The notes under the pieces are model-generated. The model did not search any database. It saw only the letters and a list, made by a program, of their open reading frames with translations, and was not told the DNA's origin. From NCBI GenBank assembly GCA_016715765.1, contig JADJZJ010000023.1, positions 1-64,000 of the forward strand: DNA of 64,000 bases, in the 5' to 3' direction. This document shows positions 8,410 to 16,341 of the stretch, one piece after another (positions within the stretch are counted from its first letter, which is position 1; each line of letters starts with the position of its first letter). The translations under genes and the position numbers were made by a program. The DNA is from Opitutaceae bacterium. Lineage in GTDB: Bacteria > Verrucomicrobiota > Verrucomicrobiia > Opitutales > Opitutaceae.

Positions 8410-9780
8410 TCAATCGGTCACGTCGAGCTCGGGCCATTCCACCAGCTTGCGGTGCAGGGTGCGGCGGCTGATGCCCATGAGGGTCGCCGCCTTGGTGCGG
8501 TTGCCCCGCGACTTGATGAGCGCCTCGCGGAGCAGGCGCTTCTCGTTCTCGGCCACGGAAAGCGGATTGGCCAGCGGCGCGGGCGCGCCGTCCACCGCGG
8601 GCCCGGCCACCGCGCCGCGGAACTTGGGTTCGAGGTCGTATTCGCTGAGCGACTTGCCGCGGTGCATCACGACGGCGTTCTCGCAGAAATTGCGCAGTTC
8701 GCGGATGTTGCCCGGCCACGGGTAGCGTTGGAGCGTCTGCACCGCACCCGGGTCGAGCGTGAGCGGGGGCAGACCGTTTTCCGCAGCGAAGATGCGGATG
8801 AAATGAGCCAGCAGCAGGGGGATATCCTCCGCGCGGTCGCGCAGCGGCGGCATCGTGATGCGCACGACGTTGAGGCGGAAAAAGAGGTCCTCGCGGAATT
8901 TTCCCTCCTTCACCAGCTGCTCCAGGGTGCGGTTGGTCGCCGCCACGAGGCGCACGTCGAGGTCGATCGGCTTCGAGCCGCCCACGCGCTCGATGCTGCG
9001 GGTCTCGAGGAAACGCAGCAGCTTGACCTGGGTGGAGGCGGAGATTTCCCCGATTTCGTCGAGGAAGAGCGTGCCGCCGTCCGCCGACTCGAACCGCCCC
9101 ACCCGGCGCTCCGTCGCACCGGTGAAGGAACCCTTCTCATGGCCGAAGATCTCGCTCTCCAGCAGGCTCTCGGACAGGGCCGCGCAGTGCACCGCGATGA
9201 ACGGAGCGCGGGTGCGGGGGCTGACCTGGTGGATGGCCTGCGCGATGAGTTCCTTGCCCGTGCCGGACTCGCCCTCGATCAGGATCGTGGCCCGGGAGGG
9301 TGCGACGAGGCGGACCTTGTCCACCACGGCCTTGAGGGGCGCCGAATGACCGATGATGTGGTCGAAGCTGAACTTCTCGTCCAGGCGCTCGTGCAGCTGC
9401 TTGACCTCGACCTCGAGCGTCCGGGTCTTGAGCGCCCGCTGGATGAGCACCTCGAGGCGCTCGATGTTGACCGGCTTGGTCAGAAAATCCACCGCACCGC
9501 GTTTCATGGCCTCGACCGCAGTCTCGATGTTGCCGTAGGCCGTCATCATGAGGACGGCGGGGCGGTTGGGCAGCGCCAGGGCCCGGTCGATGACCTTCAG
9601 GCCGGATTTGCCGGGCATGCGCAGGTCGGTCAAAATGACCTCGAAGGGCTGCGCGTCCATGAGGTTGAAGGCCTCATCGGCATTGGCGGCCAAGGAAACG
9701 TCGTAGTTATCGGACAAGGCCTCACGCAAACCTTCACGCGAGTGCTTTTCATCGTCCACGATGAGGATGCTGGGCACCAT
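8410..9780 (-). CDS. NtrC-family sigma-54-dependent response regulator
   Basis: A three-domain transcription activator of 456 residues. The receiver (1-118) has acidic pair D9/D10, phosphoacceptor D52, T80 and K102. The AAA+ domain (140-375) has Walker A GESGTGKE (170-177), a sigma-54 contact loop reading GSFTGA (217-222) in place of the canonical GAFTGA, and Walker B GGTLFLDE. A Fis-type helix-turn-helix is at 412-448. It lies first in the minus-strand EPS cluster with a 10-bp gap to the next gene, so it may control polysaccharide output from sigma-54 promoters. No sensor kinase is adjacent; the NtrB-like kinase at 25.8 kb is a possible partner. Confidence 0.93.
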   Translation of the reverse strand: MVPSILIVDDEKHSREGLREALSDNYDVSLAANADEAFNLMDAQPFEVILTDLRMPGKSGLKVIDRALALPNRPAVLMMTAYGNIETAVEAMKRGAVDFLTKPVNIERLEVLIQRALKTRTLEVEVKQLHERLDEKFSFDHIIGHSAPLKAVVDKVRLVAPSRATILIEGESGTGKELIAQAIHQVSPRTRAPFIAVHCAALSESLLESEIFGHEKGSFTGATERRVGRFESADGGTLFLDEIGEISASTQVKLLRFLETRSIERVGGSKPIDLDVRLVAATNRTLEQLVKEGKFREDLFFRLNVVRITMPPLRDRAEDIPLLLAHFIRIFAAENGLPPLTLDPGAVQTLQRYPWPGNIRELRNFCENAVVMHRGKSLSEYDLEPKFRGAVAGPAVDGAPAPLANPLSVAENEKRLLREALIKSRGNRTKAATLMGISRRTLHRKLVEWPELDVTD

Positions 9781-9856
9781 GGGACGGTAGTCAGTCGCCT
9801 AACTAAAATCGGTCAACGGGAAATAATGGCACAGTTGCGCAAATTAGGAGTGATTC

Positions 9857-10098
9857 GTAGTGCTGGTCTTTAGCCAGCACTGGTTTGGGAGCGATACCCC
9901 CGGCGCAGCGTGGTGAGCGCGGACTGAAGTTCCGCGCTACGAGCCCGAACGCCTCGCCCAGCTCGGGCTGCTGGTCCTTAGCCGCGGGTTGGGCGCGCGC
10001 GGTGAGGCGCACTGAAGTCCGCGCTACTTGCGTCTCCCGCGCTTTCGCGCTGCATCCGCAGTGCGGCGTGCAATAGGCAGGTCACAGACCTGCCCTAC
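9857..10098. repeat. Cluster of four GTAG-REP elements
   Basis: The 330-bp gap after the response regulator contains no gene but four hairpin elements. At 9857-9883 is a GTAGTGC(T/C)GG type. At 9917-9940 and 10007-10027 are GCGCGGACTGAAGT types ending CTAC. At 10076-10098 is a GGCAGGTCACAGACCTGCC type ending CTAC. Each has the GTAG (or CTAC) tag beside a palindrome. Confidence 0.85.
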
Positions 10099-10110
10099 TT
10101 GATATCCACC

Positions 10111-10380
10111 TCAATGCAGCTTGCTGCGCGAGGGTTCGCAGTCGGGCTGGCCTTCGTAGATGTGCACGGAACCGGCGGAATCGCTCCACATCGGCAGCGT
10201 GTTTTTCCGCCATTCGCGGGTTTCCACGATCTCCTTGTTCAACTCCGTGGTCTCACCCTTCAACATCAGCTGATTGAGGCCGGCGTAGGCGATGTCCTCG
10301 GGACTCACCCCGAGTTTCTTGGCATAGCGTTCGATGGCGTCAAATTCGGCGTATTCGAGATGTAGTTTGATGACACTCAT
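10111..10380 (-). CDS. Small conserved protein, possibly RHH-like DNA-binding
   Basis: An 89-residue protein from the ATG at 10380, preceded by a GGAGG ribosome-binding site. The start 'MSVIKLHLEYAEFDAIERYAKKLG' has one predicted beta strand followed by two helices, the layout of ribbon-helix-helix proteins, and is then followed by a polar tail. The longer frame to 10515 lacks a ribosome-binding site and reads through REP DNA, so it is rejected. No toxin gene lies beside it. The DNA-binding suggestion is only from secondary-structure pattern. Confidence 0.6.
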   Translation of the reverse strand: MSVIKLHLEYAEFDAIERYAKKLGVSPEDIAYAGLNQLMLKGETTELNKEIVETREWRKNTLPMWSDSAGSVHIYEGQPDCEPSRSKLH

Positions 10381-10530
10381 GGGGGGCCTCCGGTTTTTTG
10401 GGGGGTTGGGTTGTCTGGAACCAAGATGGCGCACCCATTGACGGCAGGCAAGAGCCCACCGTGCGGCGGGCCAATCAGACGTCCGACTTATACCTCCCAA
10501 TAATTGCCATCGCAATCAGGCCTGGCCGCG

Positions 10531-10584
10531 GTAGGCAGCCCGCTGGCGGGCGCGGGTTGGGCGCGAGCAAGCTCGCTGACCTAC
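10531..10584. repeat. REP doublet (GTAG...CTAC)
   Basis: Within the 321-bp gap 10381-10701, a GTAG at 10531 and a CTAC at 10581-10584 bracket two hairpins, CCCGCTGGCGGG and CGAGCAAGCTCG. No gene is seen in this gap. An imperfect repeat CACCGG/CCGGTG (about 10671-10689) lies just upstream of the next start and could be an operator, but this is unproven. Confidence 0.65.
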
Positions 10585-10701
10585 GGATTACGGCAATGGC
10601 CAACGCCTCCCTAATATTCACCCCTCCCGGCCGACGCGCCCTTGTCAAAAGTCCGCGACCATCCAATGTGCACCGGAATTCCACCGGTGCTTCCCCCTAC
10701 C

Positions 10702-11541
10702 ATGAATTGCCGCCCGGCCATGCTGCTCCTGCGCCTCTCTGCCGTCACTGCCATGTTGTGCGGCAGCGCGGTCGCGCCGGCGGCCGAATCGCCCGCCCCG
10801 GTTGCCGCCAAGCCGGCCAAAAAAAACAGCACTGAAATCACCCTCGACATCGACGTCCGCACTTCGGTGGACCGCCCCTTCAAGGGCCTGGGCAAGGCCC
10901 CGCGCAAGGAACACAGCAAAATCTACGGCATCGCCTCGGTCACCGACGCCAGTGGCGCCGTGTCGCTCATCCGGAAAGTGAAGGAGGGGGAAGTGCTGAA
11001 ACATCTCCGGGAAGAGCTGGCCAGGCGGGGATTCCGCGAAATCACCGCCGGCGAAAAACCCGGGATCGTCCTCACGGTGTTTTACGGCCGCGGCTTCCTG
11101 CGCAATCCCTATCTCAGCGACGTGATGTACAATGAGTCCACGGATCCGCCGACAGCCACGATCCTGGGCGGGATGCCCACCAATCTCATGCGACAGAAGG
11201 AACACGGCTTCGAGGAAAGGCTGCAAAAGGCCAACTTCGAAAAGCTCTTCATCCGCGTCACCGCCTGGGAATACCACGAGCCCGGCGCCAAGACCGCGAA
11301 GGGCAAAAAGATCAAGCCGCGCGAACTCTGGAAGACCGACATGATCGTGGACGATCCGGCCAACCGCGACCTCAACCTCTTCATCAAGGAAATGTTCGCT
11401 GCCGGCGGACCGTGGTTTGACCGCGAGATGGACAAGGAGGAGGTCACCGTGTCCACCGACATCCCCGAGGGTAAGGTCATCTTGGGTCCGCTCTCCTTCC
11501 CCGAGGAGGACGCCGCAGGTGACGCGCCGAAGAAAAAGTGA
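10702..11541 (+). CDS. Secreted protein of unknown function
   Basis: A 279-residue protein starting at the ATG at 10702. A signal peptide (about residues 1-27, ending A-P-A-A) leads into a short Ala/Pro/Lys linker and a soluble domain with alternating strands and helices, ending in an acidic and Lys-rich tail. I recognise no family. The in-frame ATG at 10642 would place the signal peptide internally and is rejected. It stands alone between convergent and divergent neighbours and is followed by REP elements. Confidence 0.65.
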   Translation: MNCRPAMLLLRLSAVTAMLCGSAVAPAAESPAPVAAKPAKKNSTEITLDIDVRTSVDRPFKGLGKAPRKEHSKIYGIASVTDASGAVSLIRKVKEGEVLKHLREELARRGFREITAGEKPGIVLTVFYGRGFLRNPYLSDVMYNESTDPPTATILGGMPTNLMRQKEHGFEERLQKANFEKLFIRVTAWEYHEPGAKTAKGKKIKPRELWKTDMIVDDPANRDLNLFIKEMFAAGGPWFDREMDKEEVTVSTDIPEGKVILGPLSFPEEDAAGDAPKKK

Positions 11542-11576
11542 CGGCGGGTGCAGAGTGGGCCGCCTCGCGGTTGGAT

Positions 11577-11735
11577 GTAGGCGGGGATTCCGATCCCCGC
11601 CGTTTATTTTCATAAACTAGAAACCAATCTTTCTCGTTCTCTTAATCTTTCTCTTTCTCCGGCCTTGAAGTACGGCGCACGATTGCGACCGAGGGCGGTC
11701 GCGCTCCCAGGCGGGGACCGGAATCCCCGCCCTAC
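11577..11735. repeat. REP cluster in the gap after the secreted protein gene
   Basis: The gap 11542-11867 holds no gene. It carries GTAG plus a GGCGGGGATTCCGATCCCCGCC hairpin at 11577-11601. A T/C-rich stretch with TTTCTC units lies at about 11629-11660. A CGACCGAGGGCGGTCG hairpin is at 11682-11710 and a GCGGGGACCGGAATCCCCGC hairpin ending CTAC at 11711-11735. Near 11815 is a CCTTGGCGAAGG element preceded by GTAG. Confidence 0.8.
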
Positions 11736-11867
11736 ATCAATCGGCCAGTCTGCGTTTGGCAGACCCCAAACGAGAGGCGGAAGCGATCAACGGGAGCCCT
11801 TGGTTTGCCTACCCTCCGTAGCCTTGGCGAAGGCGGGGTTAAATTCATCAGCGATCAAAACCTGCTG

Positions 11868-13451
11868 TCACGCCTTTGTCTTCGCCGCCGCCGCCAACGC
11901 CACCGCCACCGCCGTCGCCCCCGGGTCCTGCACACCAGTCAAGTTCTGCGCGTTCACATACGACGCCCGGCCGGCCCCGGCCTTCTGCATCGCCGCGGTG
12001 CGGACCGCGCCGGCGTGGGCCTCCGCGGCCGCCGCCTTGAGCCCGCCGGTCCCAAGGGCCGCGATCGCCGGTGCGAGCGCGTCAATCATCGTGCGGTCGC
12101 CGGGTCCGGCCCCGCCGTAGGATTGCATGCGCTCCAACCCCGTGGCCAGGGCCTGGGGCAACGCAACCTTCCGCCCCAGTGCAGTGCCGGTCGCCGTGAA
12201 AAAGATCGAGAGCAGCACGCCGCTGGACGCGCCCATCATCCGGCCCAGCCGGTCGCCGAGGGCGAGGCAGAGCTGGTCCGCTTCGGCCAGCGGGAGTTCG
12301 TTCCGTTCCATCGCCGCGAGCACGGCGCGCGCGGCCGTGGCGAAGGTCGAACCGGTGTCGCCGTCGCCGATCTGCCGGTCGAGGGTGTTGAGCGCCGCCT
12401 CGTTTTCAATCAATGCGCCGCACATCGCCGCAATCAGTCCGCGCACCGCCGGCGCTTCGGAACCCGTGAACGTCCTGGTCGCAATCGCCGGCAGCGGCTG
12501 CAGCACCACTGGCGAAACGCGCCTGGCGCCGGGCCAGCTGGGCGTCTGCACGTCGCTGAGCAGGGCCTCCCGCCGCGCCGCATTCAGCGGGAGGAGCGAG
12601 AGCGAAATCCCCTGCATGTCCAGGGCCGTCATCAATTCTCCCGGACCCACGAGCAATTCGACCTGCGCCCCGAGGGCCGATCCGATCAGCTCCTTCACGA
12701 CAATGTTCATCTCGAGCGGCGTGGTGCCGCCGAGGTTGTTCACCAGCACCGCCAGTGGCTCGGCCGACCGCAGGTGCGGCCGCAATTCCTGCACCATCGT
12801 GGCCACCAGATCCCGGGCCGGGGTGGCCGCGATCACCCGCGCGCCGGGTTCGCCGTGGATGCCGAGGCCGAGTTCCGCCTGTCCTGGCGCGATGCGAAGA
12901 TTGGGTGCCTCGCCGGATCGCGTGCACGTCGTGAAGGCCAGTCCGAGCGTGACCACGGCGCGGGCGGTGTCCGCCGCCGCCGCTTTCACCTCGGTGAGCG
13001 TGCCCTGCCGCGCCGCCACATGGCCGGCCACCTTGTGCACCAGCAGGGTTCCGGCGACGCCGCGCGGCTGCGGCGCATTGGCAATCGCGATGTCGTCCGC
13101 CACGAAGACCAGCTCAACCTTGTAACCCATCTGCCGCGCGCGTTCGGCCGCGAGGCCGAAGTTCAGCCGGTCGCCGGTGTAGTTCTTCACGATCAGCAGG
13201 CAGCCCGGTTCGCCGGTCACGGCGCAGATGGCGCTCAGCACGGCGTCCACGCTCGGCGACGCAAAGATCTCGCCGCTCACGACCGCGGTCAGCATGCCCT
13301 CCCCGATGAAGCCGGCATGGCTCGGCTCGTGCCCCGCCCCGCCGCCCGTGATGAGGGCCACGCGGGTTTTGTCCCAGTCCTGCCGGAGAATCACCTTGGT
13401 GGTGCCTCCGGCGCCAGCGGCCGGGACGCTCTCAAACGGCCAGGCCGGCAC
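11868..13451 (-). CDS. Dihydroxyacetone kinase (DhaK-DhaL fusion), N-terminus missing
   Basis: The protein joins a DhaK substrate-binding half and a DhaL ATP-binding half, as in ATP-dependent dihydroxyacetone kinases of the Citrobacter type. GGGAGHEP (about residues 37-43) and the GIHGEPGA segment with the covalent substrate histidine H199 mark DhaK. IGDGDTGSTF and the 'GASSGVLLSIFF' segment mark DhaL. Compared with the family about 30-35 N-terminal residues are absent: the frame is closed by a TGA at 13464-13466 and the only start is a GTG at 13451. Either the 5' end was lost or a frameshift hides it, so activity is doubtful. Chemistry, if active: glycerone to glycerone phosphate. Confidence 0.8.
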   Translation of the reverse strand: MPAWPFESVPAAGAGGTTKVILRQDWDKTRVALITGGGAGHEPSHAGFIGEGMLTAVVSGEIFASPSVDAVLSAICAVTGEPGCLLIVKNYTGDRLNFGLAAERARQMGYKVELVFVADDIAIANAPQPRGVAGTLLVHKVAGHVAARQGTLTEVKAAAADTARAVVTLGLAFTTCTRSGEAPNLRIAPGQAELGLGIHGEPGARVIAATPARDLVATMVQELRPHLRSAEPLAVLVNNLGGTTPLEMNIVVKELIGSALGAQVELLVGPGELMTALDMQGISLSLLPLNAARREALLSDVQTPSWPGARRVSPVVLQPLPAIATRTFTGSEAPAVRGLIAAMCGALIENEAALNTLDRQIGDGDTGSTFATAARAVLAAMERNELPLAEADQLCLALGDRLGRMMGASSGVLLSIFFTATGTALGRKVALPQALATGLERMQSYGGAGPGDRTMIDALAPAIAALGTGGLKAAAAEAHAGAVRTAAMQKAGAGRASYVNAQNLTGVQDPGATAVAVALAAAAKTKA

Positions 13452-13614
13452 GGCGCTCGCAGCTCATCAGGAAAGTCCTATCAATGGACTCGGCGATGAC
13501 CGTCTTCAATCCACTGGTCTTCCGCAGTTGATGAAGTGCCACTCAGGCCCCTGATACGCGTATGGATCTTCCCGTCAGGAAGACAAACGGAGCAGAAAAC
13601 GTTCCTGGGCAATC

Positions 13615-14577
13615 TCACCAGGCGTAGCCTTCGGGTGACGGGCGATGGCCGGGGAAAATCACGTCCAGTGCCTGCAGGGTCTCCGGGGTCAGCTTGATTT
13701 CCAAGGCGCGCAACGCGCCGTCGAGCTGCGCCTGCGTGCGCGGTCCGATGATGGGGGCGGTCACCACGGGATTGTGCAACAGCCACGCGAGCGCGACGTC
13801 GGCCGGCTGCTCGCCGAGTTGGCGGCACAGTTTTTCCCATGGCTCCAGTTTCGCCCGGTGCGTCTCGATCTGCGGCGCAATCTTCGCGCGCCGGCCGACG
13901 GCCGGTCCGTCGAGGACGCCGCCCAGCAGGCCGCCGCCAAGCGGGCTCCACGGGATGAGCCCGAGGCCGTAGGCCTCACAGGCAGGGATGAGGTCACGTT
14001 CCACGGTGCGGGCGTTGAGATTGTAGAGGCTTTGCTCGGAAACCAGGCCGAGGAAATTGCGCCGGCGCGCGGCCTCGTTCGCCTGCGCGATGTGCCAGCC
14101 GGCGAAATTCGACGAGCCGATGTAGACGACCTTGCCCTGTTGCACCAGCAGCTCCATCGCCTGCCAGATCTCCTCCCACGGGGCCTCGCGCCAGATGTGA
14201 TGCATCTGATAGAGGTCCAGATAGTCGGTCTGCAGCCGGCGCAGGCTCGCCTCGCACGCGTGCCGGATGTGCAGGGCCGAGAGGCGCGACTGGTTCGGCC
14301 AGTCGCCCATGTCGCCGTAAACCTTGGTCGCGAGGACGACCTTGGCCCGCCGGCCGCCACCCTGGGCGAAATAGCGGCCGATGATCTGCTCGGTGATCCC
14401 CTCGCCTTTCTTGCCGCCGTAGCCGTTGGCGGTGTCCCAGAAATTGATCCCGAGCTCCAGCGCACGGTCCATGATGGCAAAGGCCTCGGGTTCGGTGGTC
14501 TGGGGACCAAAATTCATCGTGCCGAGACACAGTTGGCTGACCTTCAATCCGGTACGGCCGAGGTTTTTGTATTTCAT
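13615..14577 (-). CDS. Aldo/keto reductase
   Basis: A 320-residue NADPH-dependent oxidoreductase of the (beta/alpha)8 aldo/keto reductase family, from the ATG at 14577 ('MKYKNLGRTGLKVS', a typical family start). The catalytic tetrad is visible as D48, Y53, K85 and H126. 'SEQSLYNLNAR' and 'APIIGPRTQAQLD' match the nicotinamide and adenosine-phosphate contacts. It resembles the YhdN/Tas-like soluble group. Substrate unknown. The nearby dihydroxyacetone kinase may be co-transcribed, which would be consistent with small carbonyl metabolism. A 72-bp upstream extension in frame is not supported. Confidence 0.88.
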   Translation of the reverse strand: MKYKNLGRTGLKVSQLCLGTMNFGPQTTEPEAFAIMDRALELGINFWDTANGYGGKKGEGITEQIIGRYFAQGGGRRAKVVLATKVYGDMGDWPNQSRLSALHIRHACEASLRRLQTDYLDLYQMHHIWREAPWEEIWQAMELLVQQGKVVYIGSSNFAGWHIAQANEAARRRNFLGLVSEQSLYNLNARTVERDLIPACEAYGLGLIPWSPLGGGLLGGVLDGPAVGRRAKIAPQIETHRAKLEPWEKLCRQLGEQPADVALAWLLHNPVVTAPIIGPRTQAQLDGALRALEIKLTPETLQALDVIFPGHRPSPEGYAW

Positions 14578-14622
14578 GGGGAAAAGTGAGGGAAATTTAC
14601 TGAACCGGAGTAATTCATGAGA

Positions 14623-14865
14623 GAACCACAGATTGACACAGATGAACACGGATAAGAACGGAAGGGTGACGACGGAGTGACTCCTAATTCCTGTTTGTCA
14701 TTCTGAGCTTAGCGAAGAATCCAGTGGGAGTGAGTCAGGACCTCGATGTCACTAACTGGATTCTTCACTTCGTTCAGAATGACAAGGGAGAGGCAGGGTT
14801 TAGCAGACACGCCATAAATTTCATTCTCTTTCTCCATCTGTGTTTATCTGTGTTCATCTGTGGTT
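14623..14865. repeat. Nested inverted repeats
   Basis: The gap 14578-14883 has no gene. An outer inverted repeat has arms reading ACCACAGATT..CACAGATGAAC at 14623-14650 and its complement at 14835-14865. An inner one has arms TGTCATTCTGAGC (from 14697) and its complement ending near 14784. Both form long imperfect hairpins. Confidence 0.8.
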
Positions 14866-14883
14866 GAACGGTATGAGGTCCGA

Positions 14884-16209
14884 TTACGCCGGCCAGTCCG
14901 TGCGGTCGTAGAGTTCGACCCCGGCCGCGCCCGGATAGGCCGGCGGAGTGTACACGGAATTGCTGATCCGGGAGGCGGGCGGAAATCCCCCGCCCTCTTC
15001 CGCGAAAAACAGGCCGCCCTCCTGCACGAATTTCTCCACCGCGGGATGCACCCGCGGTCGTCCGCCGGCCGAGGCGCCGCAGGGCCGCGCGCTGAGGCCG
15101 AGCTTGGCCGTCAGTCCGCCTTCGCTGTGCCGCAGCCACGCGAGTTTTTCGGTGCTGGTAAACCGGGTCACCGCGTCCGGGCGCCAAGCCAGCGGCGCCG
15201 CCTGCCGGGCGGCAAGGGCGGCGATCCAGTTGCGCCACATGAAATCGAGGGTCAAGCGACCCAGCGCATCATGGAAGTACCCGCCGCCCACATCGCTGTG
15301 GCAGCCCGGGAACCACACTTCCTTCGCATTGGGGCGGAGGGAATCCTGCAGGAGCGAAGGCGCGTAGAGTTTCCGCTCCTCGTCGAGCGCGACGCAGTGC
15401 ACGACGTGGCCGACGGCCGCATCAGGTTCCAACTCGGCCGGTTTCACGCCCAGCGAAGTCGCCACCGTGTCCCAGACGCCGATGAAGGCGAGGTCGAGCC
15501 GGTCGCCGGCGAGGAGCGTCCGCGACTTGTGGGTGTAGAGTCCCCACACTTCGAGGCGGCTGTCACCGCTGTTGCGCACCCGCTGGCGGCGGCTTTCCAC
15601 CATCACGCTGTCCTGCAGGCCGCGTTTCCGCAGGTCGCGGGCGAAGAGCCGGGCGGAAGCGGCGCCGCGGCTGAAACCGAGGATGGAGATGCGGTCGCCG
15701 CGACGGTAATGCTGCAGGAACGCGAGATAGGCGTTGGACCGGATGGACTTCTCCTCGGCGGCCGTGGCGCCCTCCGTGATTTTGTTGATCACGTCGTTCT
15801 CGTCGTCGTTGCCCACGCCGCGGAAATAGTGCGTCAGCTGCCCGGGCCCGTCGGCCGCCAGCGCGTGCATCGTCTTGGCGACATTCGTGATGATCGGCGC
15901 GTAAGCGCGCGCCGGATCGGTGCGACTCACCCAGAGCTTGCGCTCCTGGTCCCAGAAGAAATCCGCGGGGTTCGGCCCGGTCTCGTCATTCCAGGTCCCG
16001 TCGAAAAGAAAAACATGATGCCGGCCCCCGGAGGGCGAATTCCAGTCCGCGGCACAAGTTACGGTCGAACGCGTGACGTCGCGCGGCTTGCTCGGCACGG
16101 TGCGGTTCGGGGGCATGGCGTTAAACAATGCGAGCCCTTCGGCACCGGGCCAGCCTGGAATTAATACCGAAGAGCCTCGGACCAAATACTGCAGGTTATC
16201 ACTGACCAT
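14884..16209 (-). CDS. Tle1-like / DUF2235 alpha/beta hydrolase
   Basis: A 441-residue protein with the hallmarks of the T6SS Tle1-like phospholipase (DUF2235) domain. 'FLFDGTWND' is at about 67-75, nucleophile elbow GFSRG at 178-182 (S180), catalytic Asp in GVWDT (D247) and catalytic His in 'PGCHSDVGGGY' (H304). The ATG at 16209 has an AGGA site upstream; the ATG at 16116 has none. No VgrG, Hcp, immunity protein or other T6SS component is adjacent and there is no signal peptide, so it may be a housekeeping or orphan lipase and not a secreted effector. Confidence 0.8.
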   Translation of the reverse strand: MVSDNLQYLVRGSSVLIPGWPGAEGLALFNAMPPNRTVPSKPRDVTRSTVTCAADWNSPSGGRHHVFLFDGTWNDETGPNPADFFWDQERKLWVSRTDPARAYAPIITNVAKTMHALAADGPGQLTHYFRGVGNDDENDVINKITEGATAAEEKSIRSNAYLAFLQHYRRGDRISILGFSRGAASARLFARDLRKRGLQDSVMVESRRQRVRNSGDSRLEVWGLYTHKSRTLLAGDRLDLAFIGVWDTVATSLGVKPAELEPDAAVGHVVHCVALDEERKLYAPSLLQDSLRPNAKEVWFPGCHSDVGGGYFHDALGRLTLDFMWRNWIAALAARQAAPLAWRPDAVTRFTSTEKLAWLRHSEGGLTAKLGLSARPCGASAGGRPRVHPAVEKFVQEGGLFFAEEGGGFPPASRISNSVYTPPAYPGAAGVELYDRTDWPA

Positions 16210-16222
16210 CCGATCCTGGATT

Positions 16223-16327
16223 TAACCACAAAGAACACAAAGGGTCGGACTGCAGGTCGGCTCGCGCGCGCGCCTATAGGCGCCTTGGACGTCTCATCTG
16301 CGTCAGGACTTTGTGTTCTTTGTGGTA
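16223..16327. repeat. Inverted repeat, TTAACCACAAAGAACAC class
   Basis: Arms of about 20 bp at 16223-16242 and 16308-16327 are reverse complements, with arm AACCACAAAGAACACAAAG. The spacer is about 65 bp. The same class occurs at 21384-21467 and 45310-45419. Confidence 0.85.
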
Positions 16328-16341
16328 AAATTCAGCTCCAA

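Noticed and set aside
10671..10689. Operator CACCGG/CCGGTG upstream of the secreted protein gene
   Set aside because: It is a six-base inverted repeat in GC-rich DNA, too weak to call alone.
14884..16209. T6SS effector-immunity locus
   Set aside because: Only the hydrolase is present; neighbours are an enolase-like protein and an aldo/keto reductase, so an effector system cannot be claimed.
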